DNA of 9,147 nt from CAMLHU01 sp031393795 (GTDB taxonomy: Bacteria > Gemmatimonadota > Gemmatimonadetes > Gemmatimonadales > GWC2-71-9): positions 1 to 9,147 of the forward strand of contig JANMWE010000126.1 of assembly GCA_031393795.1 (NCBI GenBank), read 5' to 3'. The stretch's first letter is position 1. Each line of letters starts with the position of its first letter. Below are positions 1-6,810 of this stretch, piece after piece. The position numbers and the translations under genes are program-made. The notes under the pieces were generated by a model. That model was not told the DNA's origin, did not search any database, and was given only the letters and a program-made list of their open reading frames with translations.

Positions 1-75
1 AGTGAGGAGTGAGGAGTGAGGAGTGAGAAGGTGTCGGCGTCGGCACACTTCTCACTTCTCACTCCTCACTTCTAA
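1..75. repeat. Heptamer inverted-repeat hairpin 1 (end of the leftward operon)
   Basis: The left arm (1-30) carries four heptamers of the GTGAGGA/GTGAGAA type on the plus strand. The right arm (48-73) carries the same heptamers on the minus strand. Bases 5-30 and 48-73 pair at 24 of 26 positions. The 17-base loop (31-47) can add a short GTG/CAC stem. The stop codon of the minus-strand gene ending at 52 is one of the right-arm TGA triplets, so the hairpin overlaps coding sequence. The left arm may continue beyond the window edge. It probably separates this operon from whatever lies to the left. Terminator, mRNA-end protector or mobile REP-like element are all possible. Confidence 0.85.
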
Positions 76-1017
76 CGCGCTCAAGACCCCCCACACCAGC
101 AGCGGCACCATCACCTCGTGGTGTCCCGTGATCATGATCCCCGTCCCGCCGGCCTTGGTAGGGCGGGAGACGACGTTCATGCGGGGGCGGTACTGCTTGA
201 TCATGTCGAAGTCGGCGGCGAGGAAGTCGCGCGGCCGCCCGGCGCCGAGGTTCCGCGCGATGGTGAGCGCCTTGAGGAAGACCTCGGGGAGGACCACCGC
301 ACTGCCCAGATTGAGCACCGCCCCGCCACCGTCGAGGGAGGGGAGGGAGTGGGCCAGCCGCTTGAAGTCGCGGAAGGTGGTGCCCCCCAGCGCCTCGCCG
401 TCGGCGGTGGGGTGCTGATGGATGATGTCGGCGCCGATCGCGACGTGGACCGTGAGCGGCACCTTCCGCTCGTGGGCGCGGAGCAGGATCGACGCCTCAC
501 CCCCCGGCAGTCCCTTCCGCTCGGCCAGTGCCTGTCCGAGCCCTTCGCCCAGCCCCTGGCCGGCGCGGTGCGCCGCCAGGATCGCGGCGTTCATCTCCGC
601 GCCGGTCTCTTCCGCCATCCCGAAGGTCCCGTCCCCCAGTCCGGCCTCAACATCCTCGCTGGTGCCACCGTAGGCGGCGAGCTCGAAATCGTGGATCGCC
701 GCGGCGCCATTCATCGCCACGTGGGTGACGAGGCCGGTGTCGATCAGCGCGTTGATGAGGGGACCGAGCCCGACCTTGATGACGTGGCCGCCGAGGAAGA
801 GGACCACGCCCTTCCTGGTGCGGTGGGCCTCCGCGAGGTGTGCGATGATGAGGCGGAGGTCGCGGGCGGCGAGCTGGTCGGGCAGGGCGGCGAGGAAGGC
901 GGCGAAGGAGCGGTCGGCGCCCGGGGGCGCGGCGATGAGGGCGGGGTCGACCTTGTTGCGCCGCGCCGAGATCGGGATGGTGCGGACCTTGGAGAGGTCC
1001 GCCTCGCGATGGGTCAC
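52..1017 (-). CDS. Conserved protein of uncertain function, possibly deoxyhypusine-synthase-like
   Basis: This is a 321-residue protein with no signal peptide or membrane segment, so it is probably cytoplasmic. The GTG start at 1017 overlaps the TGA of the preceding gene by 4 bases; the same frame stays open further upstream (to 1218) but there it lies inside the DUF3108 gene and reads as Arg/Pro-rich filler. Visible conserved-looking blocks are FLGGHVIKVGL (about 74-84), THVAMNGAAAIHDFE (98-112), TSEDVE (119-124), a His-rich VHVAIGADIIHQHP (190-203), and LNLGSAVVLPEVF (235-247). The NG-AAAIHD-E block and the later Gly-rich stretch resemble the NAD-binding fold of deoxyhypusine-synthase relatives found in bacteria, but this is from memory and is weak. 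The last six codons (EVRSEK) and the stop come from the repeat arm. It is the last gene of the operon. The coding call is firm; the function is not. Confidence 0.8.
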   Translation of the reverse strand: MTHREADLSKVRTIPISARRNKVDPALIAAPPGADRSFAAFLAALPDQLAARDLRLIIAHLAEAHRTRKGVVLFLGGHVIKVGLGPLINALIDTGLVTHVAMNGAAAIHDFELAAYGGTSEDVEAGLGDGTFGMAEETGAEMNAAILAAHRAGQGLGEGLGQALAERKGLPGGEASILLRAHERKVPLTVHVAIGADIIHQHPTADGEALGGTTFRDFKRLAHSLPSLDGGGAVLNLGSAVVLPEVFLKALTIARNLGAGRPRDFLAADFDMIKQYRPRMNVVSRPTKAGGTGIMITGHHEVMVPLLVWGVLSALEVRSEK

Positions 1018-1829
1018 GGAGTACCCACCGGCGGGGTCGCGGGAGCGGGTGGGCCCCCTCGCGTCACTCCACGCAGCTTCAGCACCAGCGTCCCGAACGA
1101 GAAGTTGGAGCGCACCTCCACCGGGATCCGGTCGACGTCGTCCGTGATGAGGATGCGCGCGTCGGCGGCCTCGCCCAGCAATCCGGAAGAGCGGATGCTC
1201 GGTTGGATGAGGAGGCATTTCCGCTTCTCATCGTGGGGGAGTTCGCAGTTCTGCCGCTTGAGCACGCGCACCCGCACCGGATTCTTGTCCGGCTTGAAAT
1301 AGCGGTCCCAGGTATAGCTCTGGCCCACTTCGAGCGGGAGGGTGCGCACCCAGTACAAGAACGCCACGTCGTCGAGCGGATCGGCCACGGTGGTGTAGGT
1401 CGTGTCCATCTGCGAGTACTTCCGGTAGTACCCCGAGTCCGGGTGGATGAAGTAATCCCACTTCCGGTACTTCCCGTCCTCGTTGTTCGTCTGCCTGAAC
1501 CGGTACGAGTGGAAGTCGCGCACGCCGGTCCACGAGGTCAGGGTGTCGTCGAGGGTGAAGAAGAGGGCGCGGCCGTTGATGGTCATCTGGAGCATGAAGA
1601 CGTCGCGGCCTCCCAGCGTGTCCTGCTGGACGACCTGCAGGCGCGCCCGGCCGATCGAAAAGATCCCCAGCTTGACCTGGTAATCGAACCGCTCGCCCAC
1701 CGCGAAGGGATAGCTCGGCGCGGGCGCGGGCGCGGGGACGGCGACGGGCACAGCTGCGGGTGCCGGCACCGAGTCCTGGGCCGCGACCGGAGTGGCGGCG
1801 AGGAGGAGGACGAACGCCACCCGCCTCAC
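1014..1829 (-). CDS. DUF3108-type exported protein
   Basis: This 271-residue protein has a Sec signal peptide: MRR, a hydrophobic core at 4-14, and a likely cleavage after VAA (15-17). A Pro/Ala/Val linker follows (21-40), encoded by a GCGGGC-like short repeat near 1717-1737. The folded part starts at YPFAVGERFDYQVKLGIFSIG (40-60), the opening seen in DUF3108 proteins, and continues with beta-rich sequence to about 255. It contains repeated aromatic residues (KYRKWDYF, 120-127) and a Cys pair at 195 and 205 that could form a disulfide in the periplasm. The C-terminal tail is Pro/Gly-rich. Start GTG at 1829 overlaps the TGA of the GT2 gene; a GAGGT ribosome-binding site lies at 1836-1840, 6 bases upstream. 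DUF3108 proteins are poorly characterised envelope proteins, some predicted to be barrel-like. Beside two glycosyltransferases, a role with a surface glycan or glycolipid is plausible but is inference. Confidence 0.85.
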   Translation of the reverse strand: MRRVAFVLLLAATPVAAQDSVPAPAAVPVAVPAPAPAPSYPFAVGERFDYQVKLGIFSIGRARLQVVQQDTLGGRDVFMLQMTINGRALFFTLDDTLTSWTGVRDFHSYRFRQTNNEDGKYRKWDYFIHPDSGYYRKYSQMDTTYTTVADPLDDVAFLYWVRTLPLEVGQSYTWDRYFKPDKNPVRVRVLKRQNCELPHDEKRKCLLIQPSIRSSGLLGEAADARILITDDVDRIPVEVRSNFSFGTLVLKLRGVTRGGPPAPATPPVGTP

Positions 1830-2554
1830 CTGGCCACCTCAGCGAGGGCGCCGCGGGCGCGCCAGAGCGCTTTCGCCTCGGCCCAGGGATCGAGCCGCGA
1901 CGCCCGATCGCGCAGGTCGAGCCGCTCGTGGGCCGACACCACGTCGACGCGGCGGGCGTGGCGGCCGACCTTGGCGATCAATTCCGCCCGGGCGGCCCAG
2001 CCCTCCAGCTGCAGCAGCCGATCTTTCCCCTGCATCGCGGCGCGGAGCCCCGCCAGGCGCATCCCGACGAACCCGGAGACGAGGTCGCGCACGCCGATGA
2101 CCCGCGCGCGGCGCGGGACCAGGAGGGGCCCCCAGCGGCGAAGCCAGCGATAGCCGCGCGATTCGTCCCCGCGCACGCGTCCTTCGGCGACCACAAGGTC
2201 GGCACCGCTGTCCAGACGCTTGATGATCTCGGGCAGGAGATCCACCGCGTGCGTGAAGTCGGCGTGGAGCACCACCGCCACGTCCCGCTTGGGACGGTCG
2301 GTGCGCGCGAGCGCGAGCTGGAGCAGCCGCTCGACGGTCTGCGCGGTCCCCAGGCGGGTGGCGCTCCGCACCACTTCGAGCGGAAGGACCCTCTGGTACG
2401 GTTCGAGCAGCTCGCGGGTGGCATCGGTCGACGCGTCGTCCCCCACCAGGAGTTGATACTCCCGGGGGAACTCCGCGAAGACCTGGCGGATCTTCCAGAG
2501 CAGGAGGCCGACGGTCTTGGCCTCGTTGTGGCTCGGAATACAGATGTAGATCAC
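1826..2554 (-). CDS. Family 2 glycosyltransferase (GT-A fold)
   Basis: This 242-residue enzyme opens with IYICIPSHNEAKTV (2-15), the standard GT2 start. GDDASTD (38-44) carries the nucleotide-sugar-binding aspartates. A metal-site motif, LHADFTHAVDLLPEII, lies at 96-111, with Asp99 in the usual DxD region. It is the length of a bare catalytic domain of the dolichol-phosphate-mannose-synthase/DPM1-like group and has no C-terminal membrane anchor, so it probably acts at the inner face of the membrane through peripheral contact. Donor and acceptor cannot be read from sequence. The GTG start at 2554 overlaps the TGA of the GT4 gene. A very good AGGAGGT site at 2564-2570, 9 bases upstream and inside the GT4 coding sequence, supports this start. 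It overlaps the following DUF3108 gene by 4 bases. Confidence 0.9.
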   Translation of the reverse strand: MIYICIPSHNEAKTVGLLLWKIRQVFAEFPREYQLLVGDDASTDATRELLEPYQRVLPLEVVRSATRLGTAQTVERLLQLALARTDRPKRDVAVVLHADFTHAVDLLPEIIKRLDSGADLVVAEGRVRGDESRGYRWLRRWGPLLVPRRARVIGVRDLVSGFVGMRLAGLRAAMQGKDRLLQLEGWAARAELIAKVGRHARRVDVVSAHERLDLRDRASRLDPWAEAKALWRARGALAEVAR

Positions 2555-3630
2555 AGTGGTCCGACCTCCTGAGTGACTTCATCATATACGCTCCGAACCC
2601 CGCGTGCCATCGCTTCATCCGAGAACGCATCGACGGCGCGGAGGGCCGCAGCGGCCTGCAGTTGTGCGCGCGCGCGGTCGGCGAGCAGGCCCTCGGCCGC
2701 CCGGGCCAGCGCGGACGGGTCCTGGATCGGGACGAGCGTGCCATTCCCTCCGTCGAGCATCTCGGGGATCCCCCCCGCCCTTGTGGCCAGGATCGGGGTG
2801 CCGAGGGCCATGGCATCGAGCACGGTGGTCCCGAGCCCCTCCTCTTTGGAGCTCATCACGAAGAGGGTCGCGCACTTGATGAGCGGCATGGGGTCGGCCA
2901 CCTGGCCGAGGAGACGGACGGTGTCCGCGAGCCCGAGTGCAGCGATCCGAGCCTCGAGGAGGGAGCGCTCCGGTCCCTCCCCGGCGATCGCCCAGAGGGC
3001 GTCGGGGCGTCGGAGACGCAGGGCGGCCGCGGCCTCGATGAGGGTGAGTTGGTCCTTGTGGTCCGCCAGCGCGGCCACATTGAGCAGGAGCGGCCGATCG
3101 AGCGGGAGCCCGAGCTTGGCGCGAGGGTCGGGCGCCGCGCCGCGCCCGCGGATGTCGGCAAGGTCGATCCCGGAGTGCACCATACGGAGTCGTTCGGCCG
3201 CGATCCCGTCGGCGCGGAGGATGTCCCGGACCGCCCGTGAGATGGCGATGACCCGCGCCGCTCCGCGCCACCGTCCGGGATGGCGGAGATGAAAATCGAC
3301 GCGGCGGGTGACCACATAGGGGCGGTGCGCCCACTGGGCCGCGAGGGAGGCCAGGGTCAGGGCGTGGGCATCGTGCGCGTGGAGGAGGCTCGGGGCCTTG
3401 CGGGCCTCATCCCAGGCGGCGAAGGCGGCCCGAGGATCGAGCCCCATGTCCCACCTGCAGTCCCGGACCGCGATCCCGGCCTCGGCGAGACGCCGGCTGA
3501 GCAGGGTGTTGCGTCCGGTGACCACGATCTGCGGCACCTGCTGGGCCGCCAGACGTCGGGCGAGCAGGAACACCTGATTCTGGCCGCCCCGCCATTCGCG
3601 CCCCGAGGCGACGTGGATGATCCGCGTCAC
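2551..3630 (-). CDS. Family 4 glycosyltransferase (GT-B fold)
   Basis: This 359-residue protein has the usual GT4 length. The N-terminal Rossmann half begins IIHVASGREWRGGQNQVF (4-21), with the Gly-Gly loop near 15-16. HAHDAHA (84-90) follows, then VVTRRVDFHLR (106-116). The C-terminal donor-binding half includes VHSGID (151-156), IAGEGPE (215-221), and the SSKEEGLGTTVLDAMA block (260-275). In that block the first Glu of the EX7E pair is Glu264, but the second is Asp272, a conservative change. AGGIPEML (285-292) is the usual follow-on. It transfers a sugar from an activated donor to an unknown acceptor, perhaps a lipid or capsule-type glycan. The N-terminus looks somewhat like lipopolysaccharide/heptose-type GT4 enzymes. 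GTG start at 3630 overlaps the kinase stop; I see no Shine-Dalgarno, so translation probably depends on coupling. Confidence 0.9.
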   Translation of the reverse strand: MTRIIHVASGREWRGGQNQVFLLARRLAAQQVPQIVVTGRNTLLSRRLAEAGIAVRDCRWDMGLDPRAAFAAWDEARKAPSLLHAHDAHALTLASLAAQWAHRPYVVTRRVDFHLRHPGRWRGAARVIAISRAVRDILRADGIAAERLRMVHSGIDLADIRGRGAAPDPRAKLGLPLDRPLLLNVAALADHKDQLTLIEAAAALRLRRPDALWAIAGEGPERSLLEARIAALGLADTVRLLGQVADPMPLIKCATLFVMSSKEEGLGTTVLDAMALGTPILATRAGGIPEMLDGGNGTLVPIQDPSALARAAEGLLADRARAQLQAAAALRAVDAFSDEAMARGVRSVYDEVTQEVGPL

Positions 3631-5513
3631 GGGGCAGCGGCGGCGAGGGCGGCGCGGAGGTCGCCGAGGGAGAAGGGCTTGTGCAGCACCGGGCGCCCCT
3701 GGCGCTCGAGGAAGGCGAGGGTGTCGCCGCGCACGGTATCACCGGTGCTGAAGACCACCCGGCGGACGAGATCCGGGTGCTCCTTGGAAAGCGTCTCGAA
3801 GAACTCGCGGCCACTCACCTTGGGCATCCGCAGGTCGGTCACGATCACGTCGCAGGTGGCGCCGCGGAGGGTCTCGAGCGCCGCAGCACCATCCGCTGCG
3901 GTCATCACCGTGTGTCCCCACGATTCGAGCGTGGCGCGGAGGTAATGGAGGATGTGGGGTTCGTCGTCCACCACGAGGACCTTGAGCGGGCCGCGTGACT
4001 CGACCGGGGCGATCACCGGGCCGGAGCGGCGGGGACCGCTGGCAGCGGGGAGCTCCACGGTGAAGGTGGCGCCGGCCCCCGGCGTGGTGGCGAGCGCGAT
4101 GTGCCCGCCGTGCTCGCGGATGATGCCCTGCGCGATCGAGAGGCCGAGCCCCGTCCCCTGGCCTTCAGGCTTCGTGGTGTAGAAGGGATCGAAGGCCTGG
4201 GCCGCGACCACGTCGGTCATCCCCGGGCCGGAATCGCGCACGTCGATGGCCACGCCGCTGTGCCACTTCCGCGCCTTGAGCGCGATCTGCCCCGGCCGCC
4301 CGGTGCCGGTGATCGACTGTGCGGCGTTGTTGATCAGATTGACGAAGACCTGCGTGAGACGCTGCGGATCGAGGTCGAGTTCGGGCAGATCGGCCTCGAA
4401 CTCGAGGGTGAGCTCGACGTTCTGCGCCAGCAGCTGCCCGCGGAGCAGACTGGCGACGCCCTCGACCACCGGCTTGATGGGGAGACGCTTCCGCTCCGGC
4501 TCGTGCCGCCGCGCGAAGCGGAGGAGGTTCTTGACCACGGTCGCGGCGCGCTCCGCCTCGGTGCGGAGCACCTCGAGCGGTTCGCGCAGCCCCGCGGGGA
4601 CGTTCGCCTGTTCGGCCAGGAAATCGGCGAACCCCACCACCGAAGTGAGCGGGTTGTTGAGCTCGTGCGCCACCCCGGCGATGAGCTGCCCTATCGCCGA
4701 CATCTTCTCCGACTGGAAGAGCTGCTCCTGCAGGCGCCGACGCTCGGTCTGGTCGTCCAGCATCAGCACCCGCTCCCCCTTCGAGGCGCCCGGCATGGGG
4801 AAGGCGGAGGCAGTGAAGGTGCGGCCGCTCGCCTTGAGCTCCACTTCCGGGCGTTCGCGCTCGCCGGCCGCCAGGACCTGCGCGATGCCGTCACCCCAGG
4901 CCGGCGGGACCAGCGCGATCCAGGGCCACCCGGTGATCGCCGTCGGGGCGCTCCGCACCAATTGACCGAAGGCCCGGTTGGCCTCGGCCACCCGCCCCCG
5001 CTTGTCGATGATGGCCAGGGCGATGTTGAGGCCGTCGGCCACCCGGCTCCACATCGCGGCGGCGGGTGCGCGCGCCTGCTGGGTCACGACCGCGGTCGTG
5101 ACCGCGGCGAACGCCTCGGCGAGTTCCTGGTCCTCGGCGGTCCACCGCCCGGCCGGACCACCGAGGAGGAAGGCGCCGTGGCGGGCCTGACCAGCGGCGA
5201 GCGGGACGAGCAGGAGATGGGCCGCCGGCGCGGTGACGAGCCCCAGCCGAGTGGCGGCCTCGGTGCCATCGAGGCGGAGCACACCGCGCCTGAGGGCGAG
5301 CGTGAGGAAGGGACGATAGATCTCGGGCGCGCCCGGCTTGGCATGCGTCGGGAGCGCCGCCTCGGCGTCGCCCCCTTCGAACCCGATGGCGATGGCCGTA
5401 GGGCGGAATGCGGTCTCGAGCCGCTTGACCAGCGTCGCGGCGATCTCGGTGCGATCGGCCGCCGCGGCGAGGTCGCGCGCGAGTTGGGCCACCTGGCCCC
5501 ACCGTTGGCTCAC
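3627..5513 (-). CDS. Soluble hybrid histidine kinase (GAF-PAS-HisKA-HATPase-REC)
   Basis: A 628-residue sensor kinase without signal peptide or membrane segments, so a cytoplasmic sensor. A GAF-like input domain spans about 1-147 and a PAS-like domain about 155-258 (IIDKRGRVAEANRAF at 168-182). The HisKA phospho-histidine is His283 in AGVAHELNNPLTSVVGF (279-295). The ATPase domain has an N box (VNLINNA, 391-397), G1 DSGPGM (427-432), F box FDPFYTTK (441-448) and G2 GTGLGLS (453-459). A receiver domain follows a short linker: acidic Asp516/517, acceptor Asp560 in TDLRMP, switch Ser589/Thr590 and Lys612 in HKPF. All catalytic residues are present. The frame stays open to 5603, but I place the start at GTG 5513, which makes the same 4-base overlap with the previous gene; the upstream part is Arg-rich and lies in that gene. 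A weak GGGAG lies at 5524-5528. No DNA-binding output is present, so phosphotransfer to a partner elsewhere is likely. Confidence 0.93.
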   Translation of the reverse strand: MSQRWGQVAQLARDLAAAADRTEIAATLVKRLETAFRPTAIAIGFEGGDAEAALPTHAKPGAPEIYRPFLTLALRRGVLRLDGTEAATRLGLVTAPAAHLLLVPLAAGQARHGAFLLGGPAGRWTAEDQELAEAFAAVTTAVVTQQARAPAAAMWSRVADGLNIALAIIDKRGRVAEANRAFGQLVRSAPTAITGWPWIALVPPAWGDGIAQVLAAGERERPEVELKASGRTFTASAFPMPGASKGERVLMLDDQTERRRLQEQLFQSEKMSAIGQLIAGVAHELNNPLTSVVGFADFLAEQANVPAGLREPLEVLRTEAERAATVVKNLLRFARRHEPERKRLPIKPVVEGVASLLRGQLLAQNVELTLEFEADLPELDLDPQRLTQVFVNLINNAAQSITGTGRPGQIALKARKWHSGVAIDVRDSGPGMTDVVAAQAFDPFYTTKPEGQGTGLGLSIAQGIIREHGGHIALATTPGAGATFTVELPAASGPRRSGPVIAPVESRGPLKVLVVDDEPHILHYLRATLESWGHTVMTAADGAAALETLRGATCDVIVTDLRMPKVSGREFFETLSKEHPDLVRRVVFSTGDTVRGDTLAFLERQGRPVLHKPFSLGDLRAALAAAAP

Positions 5514-6226
5514 CGGCGCACCACTCCCGTGGCGGCGACGAGCGCGCGGAAGAGGCCCGCATCGGGCGCGCTCGGCTCGGCCCAGAACTCCTCGGGGTGC
5601 CACTGCACCCCGAGCAGCCAGCCTTCTCCCTCGCCTTCGATCCCCTCGACCAGACCGTCGGGCGTACGTGCACTCGCCACCAGCCCGGGCGCGAGGTCGC
5701 GGATCGCCTGATGGTGGAAGGAGTTCACGGTCACGACCGTCGCGCCGAGCGCATCGTGCAGGCGGGCGTCGGCGGCGACCGCGACGGGATGCACCCGGTC
5801 GGTCCGCTTCGCGCTCTGGAGGTGCGGCCCGCGCTCGGACGGAAGATCCTGCCAGAGGGTCCCGCCGAGCGCGACGTTCACCAGCTGCAGGCCGCGGCAG
5901 ATGGCGAGCACCGGGAGTCCGCGCGTGCGCGCTTCCGTGAAGAGCGCGAGTTCGAACGCATCTCGCTCGGCCTCGACCGCGCCGAGCTTCGGATGAGGAG
6001 TAGCGCGGTAGTGCTTCGGGTCGATGTCGGCGCCGCCGGAGAGGAGGAGCGCTTCGACACCGTCGAGCAGTGCGGGCGCGGCGCTCACGGGCGTGAGGGG
6101 TGAGAAGACCGACGGGGCGCCGCCCGCGGCGATGATGGAACGGAGATACGCCGAATTCACGCCGGTGCGCTCTGCCCCCTCGACCATCGCCGAGCGCCCC
6201 GAGATCCCGATCCTGGGTGAGTTCAC
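5510..6226 (-). CDS. Class I glutamine-amidotransferase-like hydrolase, PuuD family
   Basis: This 238-residue protein matches the gamma-glutamyl-GABA hydrolase (peptidase C26) family. The start is PRIGISGR (4-11). ALLLSGGADIDPKHY (59-73) is the family's LxGGxDxxPxxY block. The nucleophile is Cys110 in LAICRGLQLVNVALGGTLWQ (107-126). NSFHHQA (168-174) and GVQWHPEE (206-213) supply His210 and Glu212, completing the Cys-His-Glu triad. Such enzymes hydrolyse gamma-glutamyl amide bonds, as in putrescine breakdown by PuuD; no other putrescine genes are visible here, so the substrate is unknown. The frame is open to 6733, but residues before GTG 6226 are Arg/Pro-rich and overlap the lipoprotein gene. 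The GTG at 6226 forms the GTGA overlap with that gene's stop. There is no Shine-Dalgarno (the minus strand reads CACCCTCCT here), so coupling is expected. Confidence 0.92.
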   Translation of the reverse strand: MNSPRIGISGRSAMVEGAERTGVNSAYLRSIIAAGGAPSVFSPLTPVSAAPALLDGVEALLLSGGADIDPKHYRATPHPKLGAVEAERDAFELALFTEARTRGLPVLAICRGLQLVNVALGGTLWQDLPSERGPHLQSAKRTDRVHPVAVAADARLHDALGATVVTVNSFHHQAIRDLAPGLVASARTPDGLVEGIEGEGEGWLLGVQWHPEEFWAEPSAPDAGLFRALVAATGVVRR

Positions 6227-6708
6227 AGGAGGGTGCTGTCGGGGAAGAAGGGGCAGCCGGGATTCTCCACGCGGGTCGGTTCCAGCCTGATGCCGATGAG
6301 GGGGACGCGGACCGGACCGGTGGTGACCTGGCCCAGCACCGGCGCGCCCAGCACGGGACTGCCGTCGAAAACGAGCACGCCGCGCACCCCGCCCTTGGTA
6401 TCGGTCACCAGGATCCCGAAGCCGGGGTGGGCGGTGGCGGGGAGCGACCCTTCGATCCCGACCTCGAGCGAGTCGCCGCGGCGCCCGACCACCGCCGCGC
6501 GGGCCGGGCCGGCCACGAAGCGGGCGACGAGACGGGACGGGAGGGTCGCGGGAAGGGAGGTCAGCACTGCTCCCGGGGTGCTGAATTCCGAGAGCACCAG
6601 GGTGGGTCCCGCGACGGCGGCGAAACCACAGCTCGCGGTCGAGGTCCCACCGGCGGAGGGGCCGCAGGCAGCGAGCAGGGCGAGAGTGGAGAGCAGCAGG
6701 ACGCGCAC
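6223..6708 (-). CDS. Small predicted lipoprotein of unknown function
   Basis: This 161-residue protein has a lipoprotein signal: MRV, a hydrophobic run at 4-14, and the lipobox LAAC at 12-15 with the lipidated Cys15. It should therefore be anchored in the cell envelope. A Gly/Ser/Thr-rich stretch follows (16-26), then a Val/Leu/Gly-rich beta-type body without a family I recognise. Two further cysteines, Cys27 and Cys152, could form a disulfide joining the two ends of the mature protein. It is the first gene of the leftward operon. GTG start at 6708 is supported by a strong GGAGGT ribosome-binding site at 6714-6719, 5 bases upstream. It overlaps the hydrolase gene by 4 bases. Confidence 0.82.
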   Translation of the reverse strand: MRVLLLSTLALLAACGPSAGGTSTASCGFAAVAGPTLVLSEFSTPGAVLTSLPATLPSRLVARFVAGPARAAVVGRRGDSLEVGIEGSLPATAHPGFGILVTDTKGGVRGVLVFDGSPVLGAPVLGQVTTGPVRVPLIGIRLEPTRVENPGCPFFPDSTLL

Positions 6709-6713
6709 GGGGG

Positions 6714-6719
6714 ACCTCC
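6714..6719 (-). promoter_or_regulatory. Shine-Dalgarno of the operon's first gene
   Basis: GGAGGT on the minus strand, 5 bases before the GTG at 6708. It is among the best ribosome-binding sites in the operon and fixes the start of the lipoprotein. The surrounding 6709-6754 is otherwise G/C-rich; the only AT-rich patch (6732-6742) is a poor -10 match, so I cannot place the leftward promoter. Confidence 0.75.
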
Positions 6720-6754
6720 GGGGGGACGTCCAAAGCTAATCAGCGCCGCTCCGC

Positions 6755-6784
6755 TTGACGCCCGGCGCGGGAAAGGTGGATACT
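6755..6784 (+). promoter_or_regulatory. Sigma70-type promoter for the coiled-coil gene
   Basis: A TTGACG -35 box (6755-6760) and GATACT -10 box (6779-6784) are separated by 18 bases. The -35 matches consensus at 5 of 6 positions and the -10 at 4 of 6. Transcription would start near 6790-6792, leaving a leader of about 20 bases before the GTG at 6811. The leader shows no Shine-Dalgarno. The region is divergent with the leftward operon, and since the next gene on the right shows no promoter of its own, this one may also serve it. Confidence 0.6.
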
Positions 6785-6810
6785 TCGCGGTCCCTACCTG
6801 GCCATCCTTC

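Noticed and set aside
118..1302. A 394-residue plus-strand open frame at the left
   Set aside because: It is the shadow of two minus-strand genes and has no recognisable domain.
2551..3630. GT4 second Glu of EX7E replaced by Asp as evidence of inactivity
   Set aside because: Asp at this place is conservative and the rest of the donor-binding block is intact.
4101..5711. A 536-residue plus-strand open frame opposite the kinase
   Set aside because: Its product is Arg/Gly/Glu/Leu-rich filler with no motif, while the minus strand encodes a complete kinase with all catalytic boxes. Long antisense frames are expected at this GC content.
6226..6733. N-terminal extension of the PuuD-like hydrolase
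   Set aside because: The extra residues are Arg/Pro-rich and out of frame with the lipoprotein, which has a lipobox and strong ribosome-binding site; the family start matches GTG at 6226.
6732..6742. AT-rich patch TGATTAGCTTT (minus) as the -10 of the leftward operon
   Set aside because: It has a TGn-like extended element but only about two to three matches to TATAAT and no -35 at proper spacing, so I do not list it as a promoter.
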